From contig JBAXVX010000010.1 of assembly GCA_037128705.1 (NCBI GenBank), positions 1 to 64,000 of the forward strand: a stretch of 64,000 nucleotides of DNA, in the 5' to 3' direction. Shown here piece after piece: positions 7,867 to 16,722 of this stretch; position 1 is the stretch's first letter, and each line of letters starts with the position of its first letter. The translations under genes and the position numbers were made by a program. A model generated the notes under the pieces. It was not told the origin of the DNA. It saw nothing but the letters and a program-made list of their open reading frames with translations, and did not search any database. Source of the DNA: CAIVAT01 sp037128705 (lineage in GTDB: Bacteria > Bacteroidota > Bacteroidia > Bacteroidales > FEN-979).

Positions 7867-8568
7867 TTGGAGGCCATTGTCCTTGCCGGTGGATTCGGCA
7901 CACGTCTTCAGCAGGTGGTCAGCGATCTCCCGAAATCCATGGCGCTCATCAACCAAAGGCCATTCCTGGAATATCTTTTTGATTATCTTATCAATCAGGG
8001 AGTTGCCAGTGTTGTACTTTCTGTAGGATATAAACATGAAATAATCTCTGCGCATTTCGAAAACAGATACCGTTCCCTGGAAATTTCTTATGCGGTGGAG
8101 ACAGAACCATTGGGAACAGGCGGGGGAATCCGGCTGGCCTTTTGGAAGATCAAAGGTCAACGCGCCCTGGTACTGAATGGTGACAGCATTTTCAGGTCGG
8201 ATTACAGGTCTCTGCTCGAATTTCATCTCAAAAAGAAGGCGGATGCCACTTTAGCACTTCGTAAACTGGATGATACAGGACGTTTTGGCCATGTTTCGTT
8301 GAACCGGTCCAGGCGCATCACAGGGTTTGAGGAGAAAGGGAATTCGCCGGAACCGGGTTATATCAATGGCGGAGTATACATCATTGAAAAAAGATTCCTG
8401 ATGGAGCCTGAGTTCAGAGGACGTTTTTCTATGGAAAAGGATTGTTTTGAGCTTTATTACCCGAATTCCAGGCTATATGGCTTGCCGGTGGAAGGCTATT
8501 TCCTGGATATCGGTATCCCGGAAGATTATTTGAAAGCACAGCATGAATTTGCAGAATTTAGAGATTGA
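7867..8568 (+). CDS. hddC: D-glycero-alpha-D-manno-heptose 1-phosphate guanylyltransferase
   Basis: 233 residues, NTP_transferase fold. VLAGGFGTRL (5-14) is the nucleotide-binding loop, followed by the PKSMA lysine motif, ETEPLGTGGGIRLA and LNGDSIF. The TTG start at 7867 is the only start that gives a complete N terminus. In this gene set it should join GTP and heptose 1-phosphate to make GDP-heptose. The end overlaps gmhB by 26 nt. Confidence 0.88.
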   Translation: MEAIVLAGGFGTRLQQVVSDLPKSMALINQRPFLEYLFDYLINQGVASVVLSVGYKHEIISAHFENRYRSLEISYAVETEPLGTGGGIRLAFWKIKGQRALVLNGDSIFRSDYRSLLEFHLKKKADATLALRKLDDTGRFGHVSLNRSRRITGFEEKGNSPEPGYINGGVYIIEKRFLMEPEFRGRFSMEKDCFELYYPNSRLYGLPVEGYFLDIGIPEDYLKAQHEFAEFRD

Positions 8569-9097
8569 CCGAAGCTGGACTTTGTTCCTTGACCGCGACG
8601 GAGTGATAAACACGCGTATTGTTGACGGGTATGTTAAAACCTGGGATCAGTTTGAATTTTTACCCGGTGTTTTGGATGCCATGAAGCGGTTTCATGAGAT
8701 TTTCGGCCGCATCATCGTTGTCAGCAACCAGCAAGGCATTGGGAAAGGGCTGATGACCGATGAGGATGTAACAGCCGTAAATGATCAGATGCTGGTTGAG
8801 GTCAGGAGAGCAGGAGGGAAGATTGATGCTGTTTATTACGCTCCCCATCTGAAATCAGAAGGGTCGATCATGCGAAAGCCCAATGTGGGGATGGCCCTGA
8901 AGGCCCGAAGAGAGTTCCCCGGCATTCGCTTCAACCACTCGGTGATGGCGGGCGACTCCATATCCGACCTGGTTTTTGGCAAACGAACAGGGATGAATAC
9001 AGTGTTGATCTCTCCTGATTCAGAACTTGCGAAAAAATATCCGCGGCAGGTTGACTTCCAGTTTCCCGACCTTATCTCCCTCGCTCATGCATTCTAA
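8543..9097 (+). CDS. gmhB: D-glycero-D-manno-heptose 1,7-bisphosphate 7-phosphatase (HAD-IIIA)
   Basis: 184 residues. HAD motif I FLDRDGVIN, motif II VVSNQQGIGKG, and motif III/IV MRKPNVGM plus MAGDSISDLVFG. It removes the C7 phosphate of heptose 1,7-bisphosphate between the HddA and HddC steps. The region that usually carries a Cys/His zinc site in GmhB (between AVYYAPH and RKP) has no cysteine here, so this is a metal-loop-free variant. The start ATG lies within hddC, typical of translational coupling. Confidence 0.87.
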   Translation: MNLQNLEIDRSWTLFLDRDGVINTRIVDGYVKTWDQFEFLPGVLDAMKRFHEIFGRIIVVSNQQGIGKGLMTDEDVTAVNDQMLVEVRRAGGKIDAVYYAPHLKSEGSIMRKPNVGMALKARREFPGIRFNHSVMAGDSISDLVFGKRTGMNTVLISPDSELAKKYPRQVDFQFPDLISLAHAF

Positions 9098-9177
9098 CAC
9101 TGATCCTTGCAATTCATCAAATCTCCTGTTATCCAATTCGATATATCATCAGTTCCACATCTAATAATCCAACCTCC

Positions 9178-10647
9178 TTGAGCCCGACCATTATCCTGAT
9201 TTGCTTCCTGGCCTACACGGCACTCCTGTTTATCATCACCTGGCTTACTGCAAGAAAATCGACCAACCGAAGCTTTTTTATTGGAAATAAGGCATCCCCG
9301 TGGTTCGTGGTAGCCTATGGCATGATCGGGGCATCCATGTCGGGCGTTACGTTTATGTCGGTCCCCGGCTGGGTGGGCACTGCCGGTTTTTCGTATATGA
9401 TGGTTGTGATCGGGTATGTTTTCGGATACCTTACCATCGCAAATGTACTGCTGCCGCTTTATTACAGGTTGAACCTTACCTCGATCTATTCTTATCTTGA
9501 AACCCGGTTTGGATTCTGGTCATATAAGACAGGAGCCTTCTACTTTATCCTGTCGCGTACCATTGGCGCCTCTTTCAGAATGTTTCTCGTCGTGAACGTA
9601 TTGCAGATATTTATTTTTGACGCCTGGCATATCCCGTTTTTCGTCACTGTCCTGATTTTCATCGTGCTCATTCTCCTTTATACCTTTAAAGGAGGGATAA
9701 AAACGATTATCTGGACCGATACGATCCAAACGACCTTTATGCTGCTTTCACTGGTGATCTCGATTTACCTGATCATCGACAACATGGGGCTCAACCTGGG
9801 TGAAATGATAAACAAGGTTTATTCCAGCACCTATTCCAAAATGATATTTACCGACTGGAGTGACAAGCGTTTTTTTATTAAAGAACTGTTAAGCGGAGCC
9901 TTCATTGCCATTGTTATGACCGGGCTTGATCAGGAAATGATGCAGAAAAACCTGAGTTGCCGGACCCTGAAAGATGCCCAAAAAAACATGTATACCTTCA
10001 CCGGAATCATGTTATTTGTCAATTTTGTGATCCTATTCCTCGGGGCAAGCCTCTATCTGTTTACCTCCAATAGAGGCATACAGTTACCTGTAAGAACAGA
10101 TGATTTATTTCCCATGGTTGCCGTCAACCACCTTGGGCCGGTTGCAGGACTGGTTTTTCTCATTGGCCTCATTTCTGCAGCCTATCCCAGTGCAGATGGG
10201 GCCCTGACTTCGCTGACCACCTCTTTCAGCATTGATTTCCTTGGTATAAATAAACGAACCGGACTCCCTGAAAATGAAAAGAAGCGGATCAGGCAATGGG
10301 TTCATATTGCATTTGCATTGATTCTGCTGGTCGTTATCGTACTGTTCCGGGCCATCAACGACAGGGCTGTGATTGACAAGCTTTTCACGGTGGCAGGATA
10401 TACCTATGGCCCCCTGCTCGGACTGTTTGCATTTGGGTTATTCACAAAATATTCTGTCCACGATCGTTGGGTCCCCTTGATTGCACTGCTGTCTCCGGTA
10501 ATATGCTATTTCCTGAGTGAGTATTCTGTTGATATCTTCCGGGGGTACAGGTTCGGTTTTGAACTCTTAATTTTAAATGGATTTATTACATTTGCCGGGC
10601 TGGTTCTTCTCCGGAGGAAACCGGATAGGAATCATAAAGATCAGTAG
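9178..10647 (+). CDS. Sodium:solute symporter (SSS family)
   Basis: 489 residues with about 13 membrane helices. The N terminus starts with helix ICFLAYTALLFIITWLTARK, then STNRSFFIGNKASPWFVVAYGMIGASMSGVTF, a typical SSS opening. ADGALTSLTTSFSIDF in the second half fits the sodium-site helix. The start is a TTG at 9178; no ATG exists upstream in frame. The substrate could be sialic acid, a sugar, proline or an acid; context does not decide. It stands alone, 48 nt before glnN. Confidence 0.85.
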   Translation: MSPTIILICFLAYTALLFIITWLTARKSTNRSFFIGNKASPWFVVAYGMIGASMSGVTFMSVPGWVGTAGFSYMMVVIGYVFGYLTIANVLLPLYYRLNLTSIYSYLETRFGFWSYKTGAFYFILSRTIGASFRMFLVVNVLQIFIFDAWHIPFFVTVLIFIVLILLYTFKGGIKTIIWTDTIQTTFMLLSLVISIYLIIDNMGLNLGEMINKVYSSTYSKMIFTDWSDKRFFIKELLSGAFIAIVMTGLDQEMMQKNLSCRTLKDAQKNMYTFTGIMLFVNFVILFLGASLYLFTSNRGIQLPVRTDDLFPMVAVNHLGPVAGLVFLIGLISAAYPSADGALTSLTTSFSIDFLGINKRTGLPENEKKRIRQWVHIAFALILLVVIVLFRAINDRAVIDKLFTVAGYTYGPLLGLFAFGLFTKYSVHDRWVPLIALLSPVICYFLSEYSVDIFRGYRFGFELLILNGFITFAGLVLLRRKPDRNHKDQ

Positions 10648-10694
10648 GACGGCAGTTTGTCTCTGACCTAAACCCTAACCCAAAACTTAAAATA

Positions 10695-12884
10695 ATGGAT
10701 ACACTACGTTTTAAAGCACTTGAGATGGCCATGATGCGCAAACATCAGGCATTTAAATTTCCAGACCTCAAGGCTTCCGAATACTTTGGCGAATTAACTT
10801 TTAATAAGGCCGCCATGAGAGAATATCTCACGGAAGAGGCTTTTAACCAGGTGATGAACTCGATTGACAAGGGAGTCAGAATCGACCGGAAAATTGCCGA
10901 CCAGGTTGCAGCCGGTATCAAAGCCTGGGCCATCAGCAAAGGTGCCACGCATTACAGCCATTGGTTTTTGCCATTGACCGGAGCTACTGCTGAAAAACAT
11001 GATGCCTTTGTCGATCCGGTTGAAGGCGGTCAGGGAATTGAAAAATTCAGGGGCAGCGAACTGACCCAGCAGGAACCTGACGCATCCAGCTTCCCAAGCG
11101 GAGGAATCCGGAGTACATTTGAGGCCCGCGGGTATACAGCATGGGATCCAACTTCGCCTGCTTTTATTATGGACCGCACTTTATGTATCCCAAGTGTCTT
11201 CGTATCCTACACGGGTGAGGCCCTTGATTTTAAAACCCCTTTGCTGAAAGCCATCTATTCCATTGATAAGGCTGCTGTGGATGTTTGCCAGTATTTTGAC
11301 AAAGAGACAACAAAAGTATTTGCAACACTGGGATGGGAGCAGGAATATTTTCTCGTTGACAAGGCATTGTATCTGGCCCGCCCCGACCTGGTGCTGACAG
11401 GGCGTACCTTGTTCGGACACTCCTCAGCCAAGGATCAGCAGTTGGAGGATCATTATTTTGGAACCATCCCGCAGCGGGTACTGGCATTCATGCAGGAATT
11501 TGAATACGAAGCCCATCGTTTGGGTATCCCCGTTAAAACACGGCACAACGAAGTTGCACCGAATCAGTTTGAATGCGCCCCGGTCTTCGAAGAGGTGAAT
11601 TTATCCATTGATCACAATCAGTTGATGATGCACCTGCTCGATAAAGTGGCCAAACACCATGATTTTACCGTTTTACTTCATGAAAAGCCTTTCGGCGGGG
11701 TAAATGGTTCAGGCAAGCACAATAACTGGTCGCTGGCAACAAATAAACACGTGAATTTGTTGTCTCCGGGCAAAACGGCCACTGAAAACCTGCGTTTCCT
11801 GACATTCCTGGTGAATATTCTTAAAGCGGTTCATGAGCATGCCGACCTGATAAGGGCCATCATCGCCTCCCCTGGGAATGATCACCGGCTCGGTGCAAAT
11901 GAGGCTCCTCCTGCAATCATTTCTGTCTTCATCGGCACCCAGCTAACCAATATGCTTGACGCGATAGAAAAAGCCGATAAGCATACAGTGGTGAATGCAG
12001 AAAACGGGAACGACCTGCTGAAAAATCTGCCCAAGATCCCCGAAATCCTGCTTGATAACACCGACCGGAACCGTACCTCCCCATTTGCCTTCACTGGAAA
12101 TAAATTTGAATTCCGTGCTGTGGGCTCAGCCCAGACCTGTGCACCTCCCATGATCGTGTTGAACCTGATCGTAGCTGACCAGTTGCGTAAGTTCAAGCTG
12201 GAAGTTGATGCGTTGATATCAAAAAAGGTACGTAAAGAAGATGCGCTGTTCCAGGTTATTAAAAAGTACATCAAGGAATCGAGAAAAATCAGGTTTGAAG
12301 GAAATAATTACGCTGAAGAGTGGGTTAAAGAAGCTGCCAAACGCGGATTGCCAAACAGGAAGACCACTCCTGAGGCCTTAAAGGGATTTGTTGATAAAAA
12401 GGCCGTTGAGCTGTTTGAGACAAACAATGTTCTTTCAAAACGTGAATTGGAGGCGCGCCACGACATCAGGCTGGAAAACTATACCAAGAAGATCCAGATT
12501 GAATCGCGTGTACTTGGCGACCTTGCCGGGAATCATATTATCCCGGTTGCCATCCGGTACCAGAACACCCTGATCGAGAATGTCAAGGGATTAAAGCAGG
12601 TACTTGACCTGAAAACCTATGGTAAACTTTCCCAGAATCAGATGGAGACCATTACTGAAATTTCGGAACATGTTGATAAGATTAAAACCTTTGTCAACGA
12701 GATGATCGAAGCACGGAAAGAGGCCAACCATATCAATGAAACAGAGGAAAAGGCTTTTGAGTATTGCGACAAGGTTCTTCCCTATTTTGAAAAGATCAGG
12801 TACCATGTCGACAAACTTGAACTGTTGGTAGATGACGAGCTTTGGCCGTTACCCAAATACCGTGAACTGTTATTCACCCGTTAA
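10695..12884 (+). CDS. glnN: Glutamine synthetase type III
   Basis: 729 residues, the normal size of GSIII. Conserved pieces: THYSHWFLPLTGATAEKHDAF, GGIRSTFEARGYTAWDP, the ATP/glutamate-site block EVAPNQFECAPVFEEVN, KPFGGVNGSGKHNNWSL, and NTDRNRTSPFAFTGNKFEFR. It makes glutamine from glutamate, ammonia and ATP, and is the usual ammonia-assimilating enzyme in Bacteroidetes. A DUF4831 gene follows after 10 nt and may be read through. Confidence 0.95.
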   Translation: MDTLRFKALEMAMMRKHQAFKFPDLKASEYFGELTFNKAAMREYLTEEAFNQVMNSIDKGVRIDRKIADQVAAGIKAWAISKGATHYSHWFLPLTGATAEKHDAFVDPVEGGQGIEKFRGSELTQQEPDASSFPSGGIRSTFEARGYTAWDPTSPAFIMDRTLCIPSVFVSYTGEALDFKTPLLKAIYSIDKAAVDVCQYFDKETTKVFATLGWEQEYFLVDKALYLARPDLVLTGRTLFGHSSAKDQQLEDHYFGTIPQRVLAFMQEFEYEAHRLGIPVKTRHNEVAPNQFECAPVFEEVNLSIDHNQLMMHLLDKVAKHHDFTVLLHEKPFGGVNGSGKHNNWSLATNKHVNLLSPGKTATENLRFLTFLVNILKAVHEHADLIRAIIASPGNDHRLGANEAPPAIISVFIGTQLTNMLDAIEKADKHTVVNAENGNDLLKNLPKIPEILLDNTDRNRTSPFAFTGNKFEFRAVGSAQTCAPPMIVLNLIVADQLRKFKLEVDALISKKVRKEDALFQVIKKYIKESRKIRFEGNNYAEEWVKEAAKRGLPNRKTTPEALKGFVDKKAVELFETNNVLSKRELEARHDIRLENYTKKIQIESRVLGDLAGNHIIPVAIRYQNTLIENVKGLKQVLDLKTYGKLSQNQMETITEISEHVDKIKTFVNEMIEARKEANHINETEEKAFEYCDKVLPYFEKIRYHVDKLELLVDDELWPLPKYRELLFTR

Positions 12885-12894
12885 AACGCAACTT

Positions 12895-14073
12895 ATGAAA
12901 AAGGTCATAACATGGGCGATGATAATGTATTCCATTATCTCGTGTTCAGTTTTCGCCCAGATAAATGTGGTGCGGATAGATAACAATGCCTCACCCCAGA
13001 CCAAAGAGGGGATTTTTTATTCGCTGCCAAGAACTGTCGTGAAAATCGATGTGAAAATTGATCGCGTCGAAAATTACAAGGGACCTTATGCCGATTTCGC
13101 GCTTCGGTTCCTCGGTTTGAAAAATGTGGTTCCTGCAAATTCAGTTGATTATAGCATCAGCAGCATTTCCATTACGACCTATCCGGAACCTGATCCCGAT
13201 CAGTATTATTTTGTGGAGATGGGGGACAAGATTTCAAAGGGAGAGTCGACAGCCCTGCTTTCATTGAGTGATGCCGGGGTAATTCTTGGCACGATTCCGG
13301 ATCGCCTTGATACCCTGAGGAATAGGGCTGTTTCCCTGCAGGATGAATCCCAGTCCGATGATTTTAAAGATGCTTTCGGGGAGTTGTTTAAATATTCTGC
13401 TGATGTCAGTGTATTCGAAAAGGTGGATACGATTATCCGGAAGATCAACATTGATACGATGACGGTTGAACGCCAGTATTACAAAAGGACCATGGTGGAA
13501 AAGTCACCGGAACAAAAGGCCAAGGAGGCCGCTGATTACATCTCAAAAATCAAGGAGAACCGTTTTAACCTGATCAGTGGCGTTCAGGAGGTGAACTATA
13601 ATAAGGAGACCCTGGAATACATGGATTCACAGTTGAAAACCATGGAAAAGGAGTACTTGAAGCTGTTTACAGGAATCAGCCTGCATAAGAGTTTGAATTT
13701 CAGCTATAAGTACATTCCCCTTCCCAACCAGATCAATACCGAGATCCCGATCTTTAAATTCCTCAAATCCAAAGGGGTGGTCGACCTGGATGAACCGGGA
13801 GGAAAAGTGGTTACCATCAGGATTCAGCGGGTTGGGAATACCAATACTGTTGCGAATTACCTGAATAAAGCAGTGAAAGACACCAAAGTTCAGGGTTTTT
13901 CCTACCGCATCCCTGAGTTGGCCAAAGTAACAGTGAAACTGGATGAATATACCCAGGAAGAGTCGCAATGCCTGGTTTCACAGTTAGGTGTAGTGACCAG
14001 TCTGCCTGCAACAAAATGGAAAGTCTTGTTTCACAAGGAAACAGGAGGCATTAAAGGGTTGGAGATTCAATAA
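12895..14073 (+). CDS. DUF4831-like secreted protein
   Basis: About 392 residues. I start at ATG 12895, just after glnN, because it gives a signal peptide (MKKVITWAMIMYSIISCSVF, cleavage after AQ). The mature start FYSLPRTVVKIDVKIDRVENYKGPYADFA followed by ITTYPEPDPDQYY matches the pattern of the Bacteroidetes DUF4831 family as I recall it (long fragment shown split across two motifs). Function unknown, location periplasm or outer membrane. Its stop overlaps the convergent kdsA stop by 7 nt. Confidence 0.65.
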   Translation: MKKVITWAMIMYSIISCSVFAQINVVRIDNNASPQTKEGIFYSLPRTVVKIDVKIDRVENYKGPYADFALRFLGLKNVVPANSVDYSISSISITTYPEPDPDQYYFVEMGDKISKGESTALLSLSDAGVILGTIPDRLDTLRNRAVSLQDESQSDDFKDAFGELFKYSADVSVFEKVDTIIRKINIDTMTVERQYYKRTMVEKSPEQKAKEAADYISKIKENRFNLISGVQEVNYNKETLEYMDSQLKTMEKEYLKLFTGISLHKSLNFSYKYIPLPNQINTEIPIFKFLKSKGVVDLDEPGGKVVTIRIQRVGNTNTVANYLNKAVKDTKVQGFSYRIPELAKVTVKLDEYTQEESQCLVSQLGVVTSLPATKWKVLFHKETGGIKGLEIQ

Positions 14074-14897
14074 ATTGCCTGCCTGATTTTTATCAGTTTT
14101 TCAAGGAGTCCTTCGAGAAGATCCAGCCGCAGCATATTGGCTCCATCTGATTTGGCGTTGGCAGGATCGGGGTGGGTTTCCAGGAAAATGCCATCAGCTC
14201 CTACCGCTATTGCCGCTTTGGCCATGGTCTCGATCAGATCAGGGCGTCCTCCGGTGATCCCCGATGCCTGGTTTGGCTGCTGCAGTGAGTGGGTAACATC
14301 CACAACAACAGGGACGCCATTTGCCTGCATCTCCGGAATATTTCTGAAATCGACAATCAGGTCATTGTAGCCAAAAGTGGTACCCCGTTCGGTCAGCATA
14401 ATTTGTGCATTGCCCGACTGAAGTACCTTGTGAACTGCATATTTCATTGAATCGGCCGAAGCAAACTGCCCTTTTTTTATGTTGACTACCTTCCCCGTTT
14501 TCCCGGCAGCAAACAGCAATTCCGTCTGGCGGCATAAAAAGGCCGGGATCTGCAGAATATCAACATACGGCGCTGCAAGGCCTGCCTGATCTACCGTGTG
14601 AATATCCGTGGTTACCGGGATGCCCAGCTTGTTTCCGACCTGGCTGATCAGTTGAAGCGCGTTTTCATGACCAATACCGGTAAACGAATCAAACCGCGTT
14701 CTGTTAGCCTTTTCGTAAGAGGCCTTGAAAATAAATGGGATTCCGAGGCGATCAGTGATTTTTTTAATGTGGCTGGCAATGGCCATGGGCATCTCGGCAT
14801 TTTCTACTACACAAGGCCCTGCAATCAGGAAAAAATTGCCATTCTTTATATTCTTCAGATCATTAAAAAAGGTGCTGTTCATATTGCTGGTTTGCAT
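14067..14897 (-). CDS. kdsA: 3-deoxy-8-phosphooctulonate (KDO 8-P) synthase
   Basis: 276 residues from ATG 14897. Motifs LIAGPCVVEN, FKASYEKANRTRFDSFTG, LQIPAFLCRQTELL, KKGQFASADSMKY, VDVTHSLQQPNQASG and FLETHPDPANAKSDGAN are those of KdsA, which joins PEP and arabinose 5-phosphate for LPS core. The chosen ATG overlaps the rarA stop as TAATG, so the genes are coupled; an upstream ATG at 14921 would lie inside rarA. The LPS role fits the heptose genes nearby. Confidence 0.93.
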   Translation of the reverse strand: MQTSNMNSTFFNDLKNIKNGNFFLIAGPCVVENAEMPMAIASHIKKITDRLGIPFIFKASYEKANRTRFDSFTGIGHENALQLISQVGNKLGIPVTTDIHTVDQAGLAAPYVDILQIPAFLCRQTELLFAAGKTGKVVNIKKGQFASADSMKYAVHKVLQSGNAQIMLTERGTTFGYNDLIVDFRNIPEMQANGVPVVVDVTHSLQQPNQASGITGGRPDLIETMAKAAIAVGADGIFLETHPDPANAKSDGANMLRLDLLEGLLEKLIKIRQAIY

Positions 14898-16165
14898 TAA
14901 TATTTGTACTTCTTCCCCCATAAGTTTCTTAGTCGTGTCCGTATGTCATTTTCCCGCTGATTATTCTGAGGGTCATAAAACAAGGAACCTTTTATCTTTT
15001 CCGGAAGAAACTCCTGCTCAACAAAATTGTTGTCGAAATCATGGGCATATTTATAATCCTTCCCATACCCAATCTTCTTCATCAGGTTTGTCGGTGCATT
15101 GCGGATATGCAGCGGAACGGGAAGATCCCCCGCATCTTTAAAGGTCTTTTGTGCATTCCGGATGGCAAGGTACGATGCATTGCTTTTGACCGAACAGGCA
15201 AGGTAGATGGCAGTTTGTGAAAGAATAAGGTCGCATTCGGGATATCCGATCACATCCACTGCCTGAAAGCAGGAGGTTGCAAGCAGAAGGGCGTTTGGGT
15301 TGGCATTTCCAATATCCTCCGAGGCAAGAATCAGCATGCGGCGGGCGATAAATTTCGGATCTTCTCCAGCCTGGATCATCCGTGCAAGCCAGTAGACAGA
15401 CGCATTGGGATCGCTGCCACGCATTGATTTTATGAACGCCGAGATGATGTCGTAATGCATCTCCCCGGTTTTATCATACATGGCCAGGTTTTGTTGTATG
15501 ATCTTGATGGTCTTTTCGTTTGTGAGGCTGATCGGCAAACCCTGGCGGAGTTCAGATGTAACTATCAATTCCAGGGCATTCAGGAGTTTGCGCGCATCTC
15601 CACCCGAAATCCTGAGAATGGCCTCGGTTTCTATTATTTTGATCTCCGTTTTCAGACTGGATTCGAGATGGGTCCGTCCAAGCTCAAGCAGTTTGAGCAG
15701 GTGGTGCTCCTCCAATGGTTTCAGGATGTAAATCTGACATCGCGAAAGGAGGGGCGAAATTACTTCGAAGGAGGGATTCTCGGTTGTCGCACCGATGAAG
15801 GTCACAATGCCTTTTTCCACTGCGCCAAGCAGGGCATCCTGTTGCGATTTGCTGAAACGATGTATTTCGTCAATGAATAAAAACGGACTGTCGCTGGCTT
15901 CCTTGGCTTTGGCAATGACCTCTCTGACCTCTTTCACCCCGGAGCTAACAGCGCTCAGCGTATAAAAGGTTCTGCTGAGTTGTTTTGAAATGATGTAGGC
16001 CAGCGTGGTTTTACCAATTCCGGGAGCACCCCACAATATCATGGAAGGTACATTGCCGGACTCAATAGCCCGTTCCAGAATGGCTCCTTTGCCAATCAGG
16101 TGCTCTTGCCCAAGATAATCTTCAAGGGAATCGGGTCTCAATTGCTCAGCCAATGGTACTAACAT
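14897..16165 (-). CDS. rarA: Replication-associated recombination protein A (AAA+ ATPase)
   Basis: 422 residues. Opening PLAEQLRPDSLEDYLGQEHL, Walker A GAPGIGKTT (46-54), Walker B FLFIDE (95-100), sensor GATTENPSFEV, then the MgsA tetramerisation and C-terminal region (SNASYLAI, RNAPTNLMKKIGYGKDYKYAHD). RarA acts at stalled replication forks. It is the first gene of the rarA-kdsA pair. Confidence 0.93.
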   Translation of the reverse strand: MLVPLAEQLRPDSLEDYLGQEHLIGKGAILERAIESGNVPSMILWGAPGIGKTTLAYIISKQLSRTFYTLSAVSSGVKEVREVIAKAKEASDSPFLFIDEIHRFSKSQQDALLGAVEKGIVTFIGATTENPSFEVISPLLSRCQIYILKPLEEHHLLKLLELGRTHLESSLKTEIKIIETEAILRISGGDARKLLNALELIVTSELRQGLPISLTNEKTIKIIQQNLAMYDKTGEMHYDIISAFIKSMRGSDPNASVYWLARMIQAGEDPKFIARRMLILASEDIGNANPNALLLATSCFQAVDVIGYPECDLILSQTAIYLACSVKSNASYLAIRNAQKTFKDAGDLPVPLHIRNAPTNLMKKIGYGKDYKYAHDFDNNFVEQEFLPEKIKGSLFYDPQNNQRENDIRTRLRNLWGKKYKY

Positions 16166-16330
16166 AGAGCAAAGATAGTTCTAAATCTGGTTAATTTTTT
16201 CACTCTTCTGAATCAAAAATATTGTTAATAACTCTCATTTCATAAAAAATGTTAAAATTATTCTTGTTGATTATCAGCATAATACATGATATGTTAAAAA
16301 ATGTTAAAAAAAAGTGATCAAAATATTTGG

Positions 16331-16358
16331 TTGGTATATACCCAATGCTTTATCTTTG
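16331..16358 (+). promoter_or_regulatory. Bacteroidetes-type promoter of the repeat lipoprotein
   Basis: TATCTTTG at 16351-16358 (-7 box) with TTG at 16331-16333, spacing 17 nt; another TTTG sits at 16326. The leader to the ATG at 16387 is about 23 nt. Confidence 0.65.
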
Positions 16359-16386
16359 CAGCTGAATTTAAAAAATCAATAGACAA

Positions 16387-16647
16387 ATGAAAAAACTTGC
16401 AACAATCTTAGTTATCGCAGCTGTAGCTTTCATGTACTCATGTGGCCCAAGCGCAAAAGAAATCGAAGAAAAAAGAATCGCCGATTCTATTCTCGTAGCT
16501 GATTCATTGGCAATGGTTCAGGCCGAACAGCAGAGAATTGCTGATTCAATTGCAAAGGTTCAACAAGAGAAGATCATTGCTGACTCTATTGCTCATGCTG
16601 ATTCCGTGAAGAAATTCCCGAAATTATTCAAGAACAAGAAAAAGTAA
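16387..16647 (+). CDS. Small lipoprotein with IADSI repeats
   Basis: 86 residues. Signal peptide with a lipobox ending YSCG (Cys19), then a charged helix that repeats the unit (R/I)IADSI three times (RIADSILVADSLAMV, RIADSIAKVQQ, IIADSIAHADSVKK), ending in a basic tail KKFPKLFKNKKK. The heptad-like spacing suggests a coiled coil anchored in the outer membrane, perhaps Lpp-like; the basic tail could bind LPS or peptidoglycan. No family name recognised. It has its own strong promoter and terminator. Confidence 0.8.
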   Translation: MKKLATILVIAAVAFMYSCGPSAKEIEEKRIADSILVADSLAMVQAEQQRIADSIAKVQQEKIIADSIAHADSVKKFPKLFKNKKK

Positions 16648-16665
16648 GCTAAAAGCTGAAACACT

Positions 16666-16697
16666 AAAAAAAAGCCCTGATCTTCAGGGCTTTTTTT
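16666..16697. terminator. Bidirectional rho-independent terminator
   Basis: 8-bp stem AGCCCTGA/TCAGGGCT (16673-16680 with 16684-16691), flanked by A and T runs on both sides. It serves the lipoprotein gene on the plus strand and the pnt operon on the minus strand. Confidence 0.85.
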
Positions 16698-16722
16698 ATT
16701 TCAGGATGTTTTGTTTTGATTT

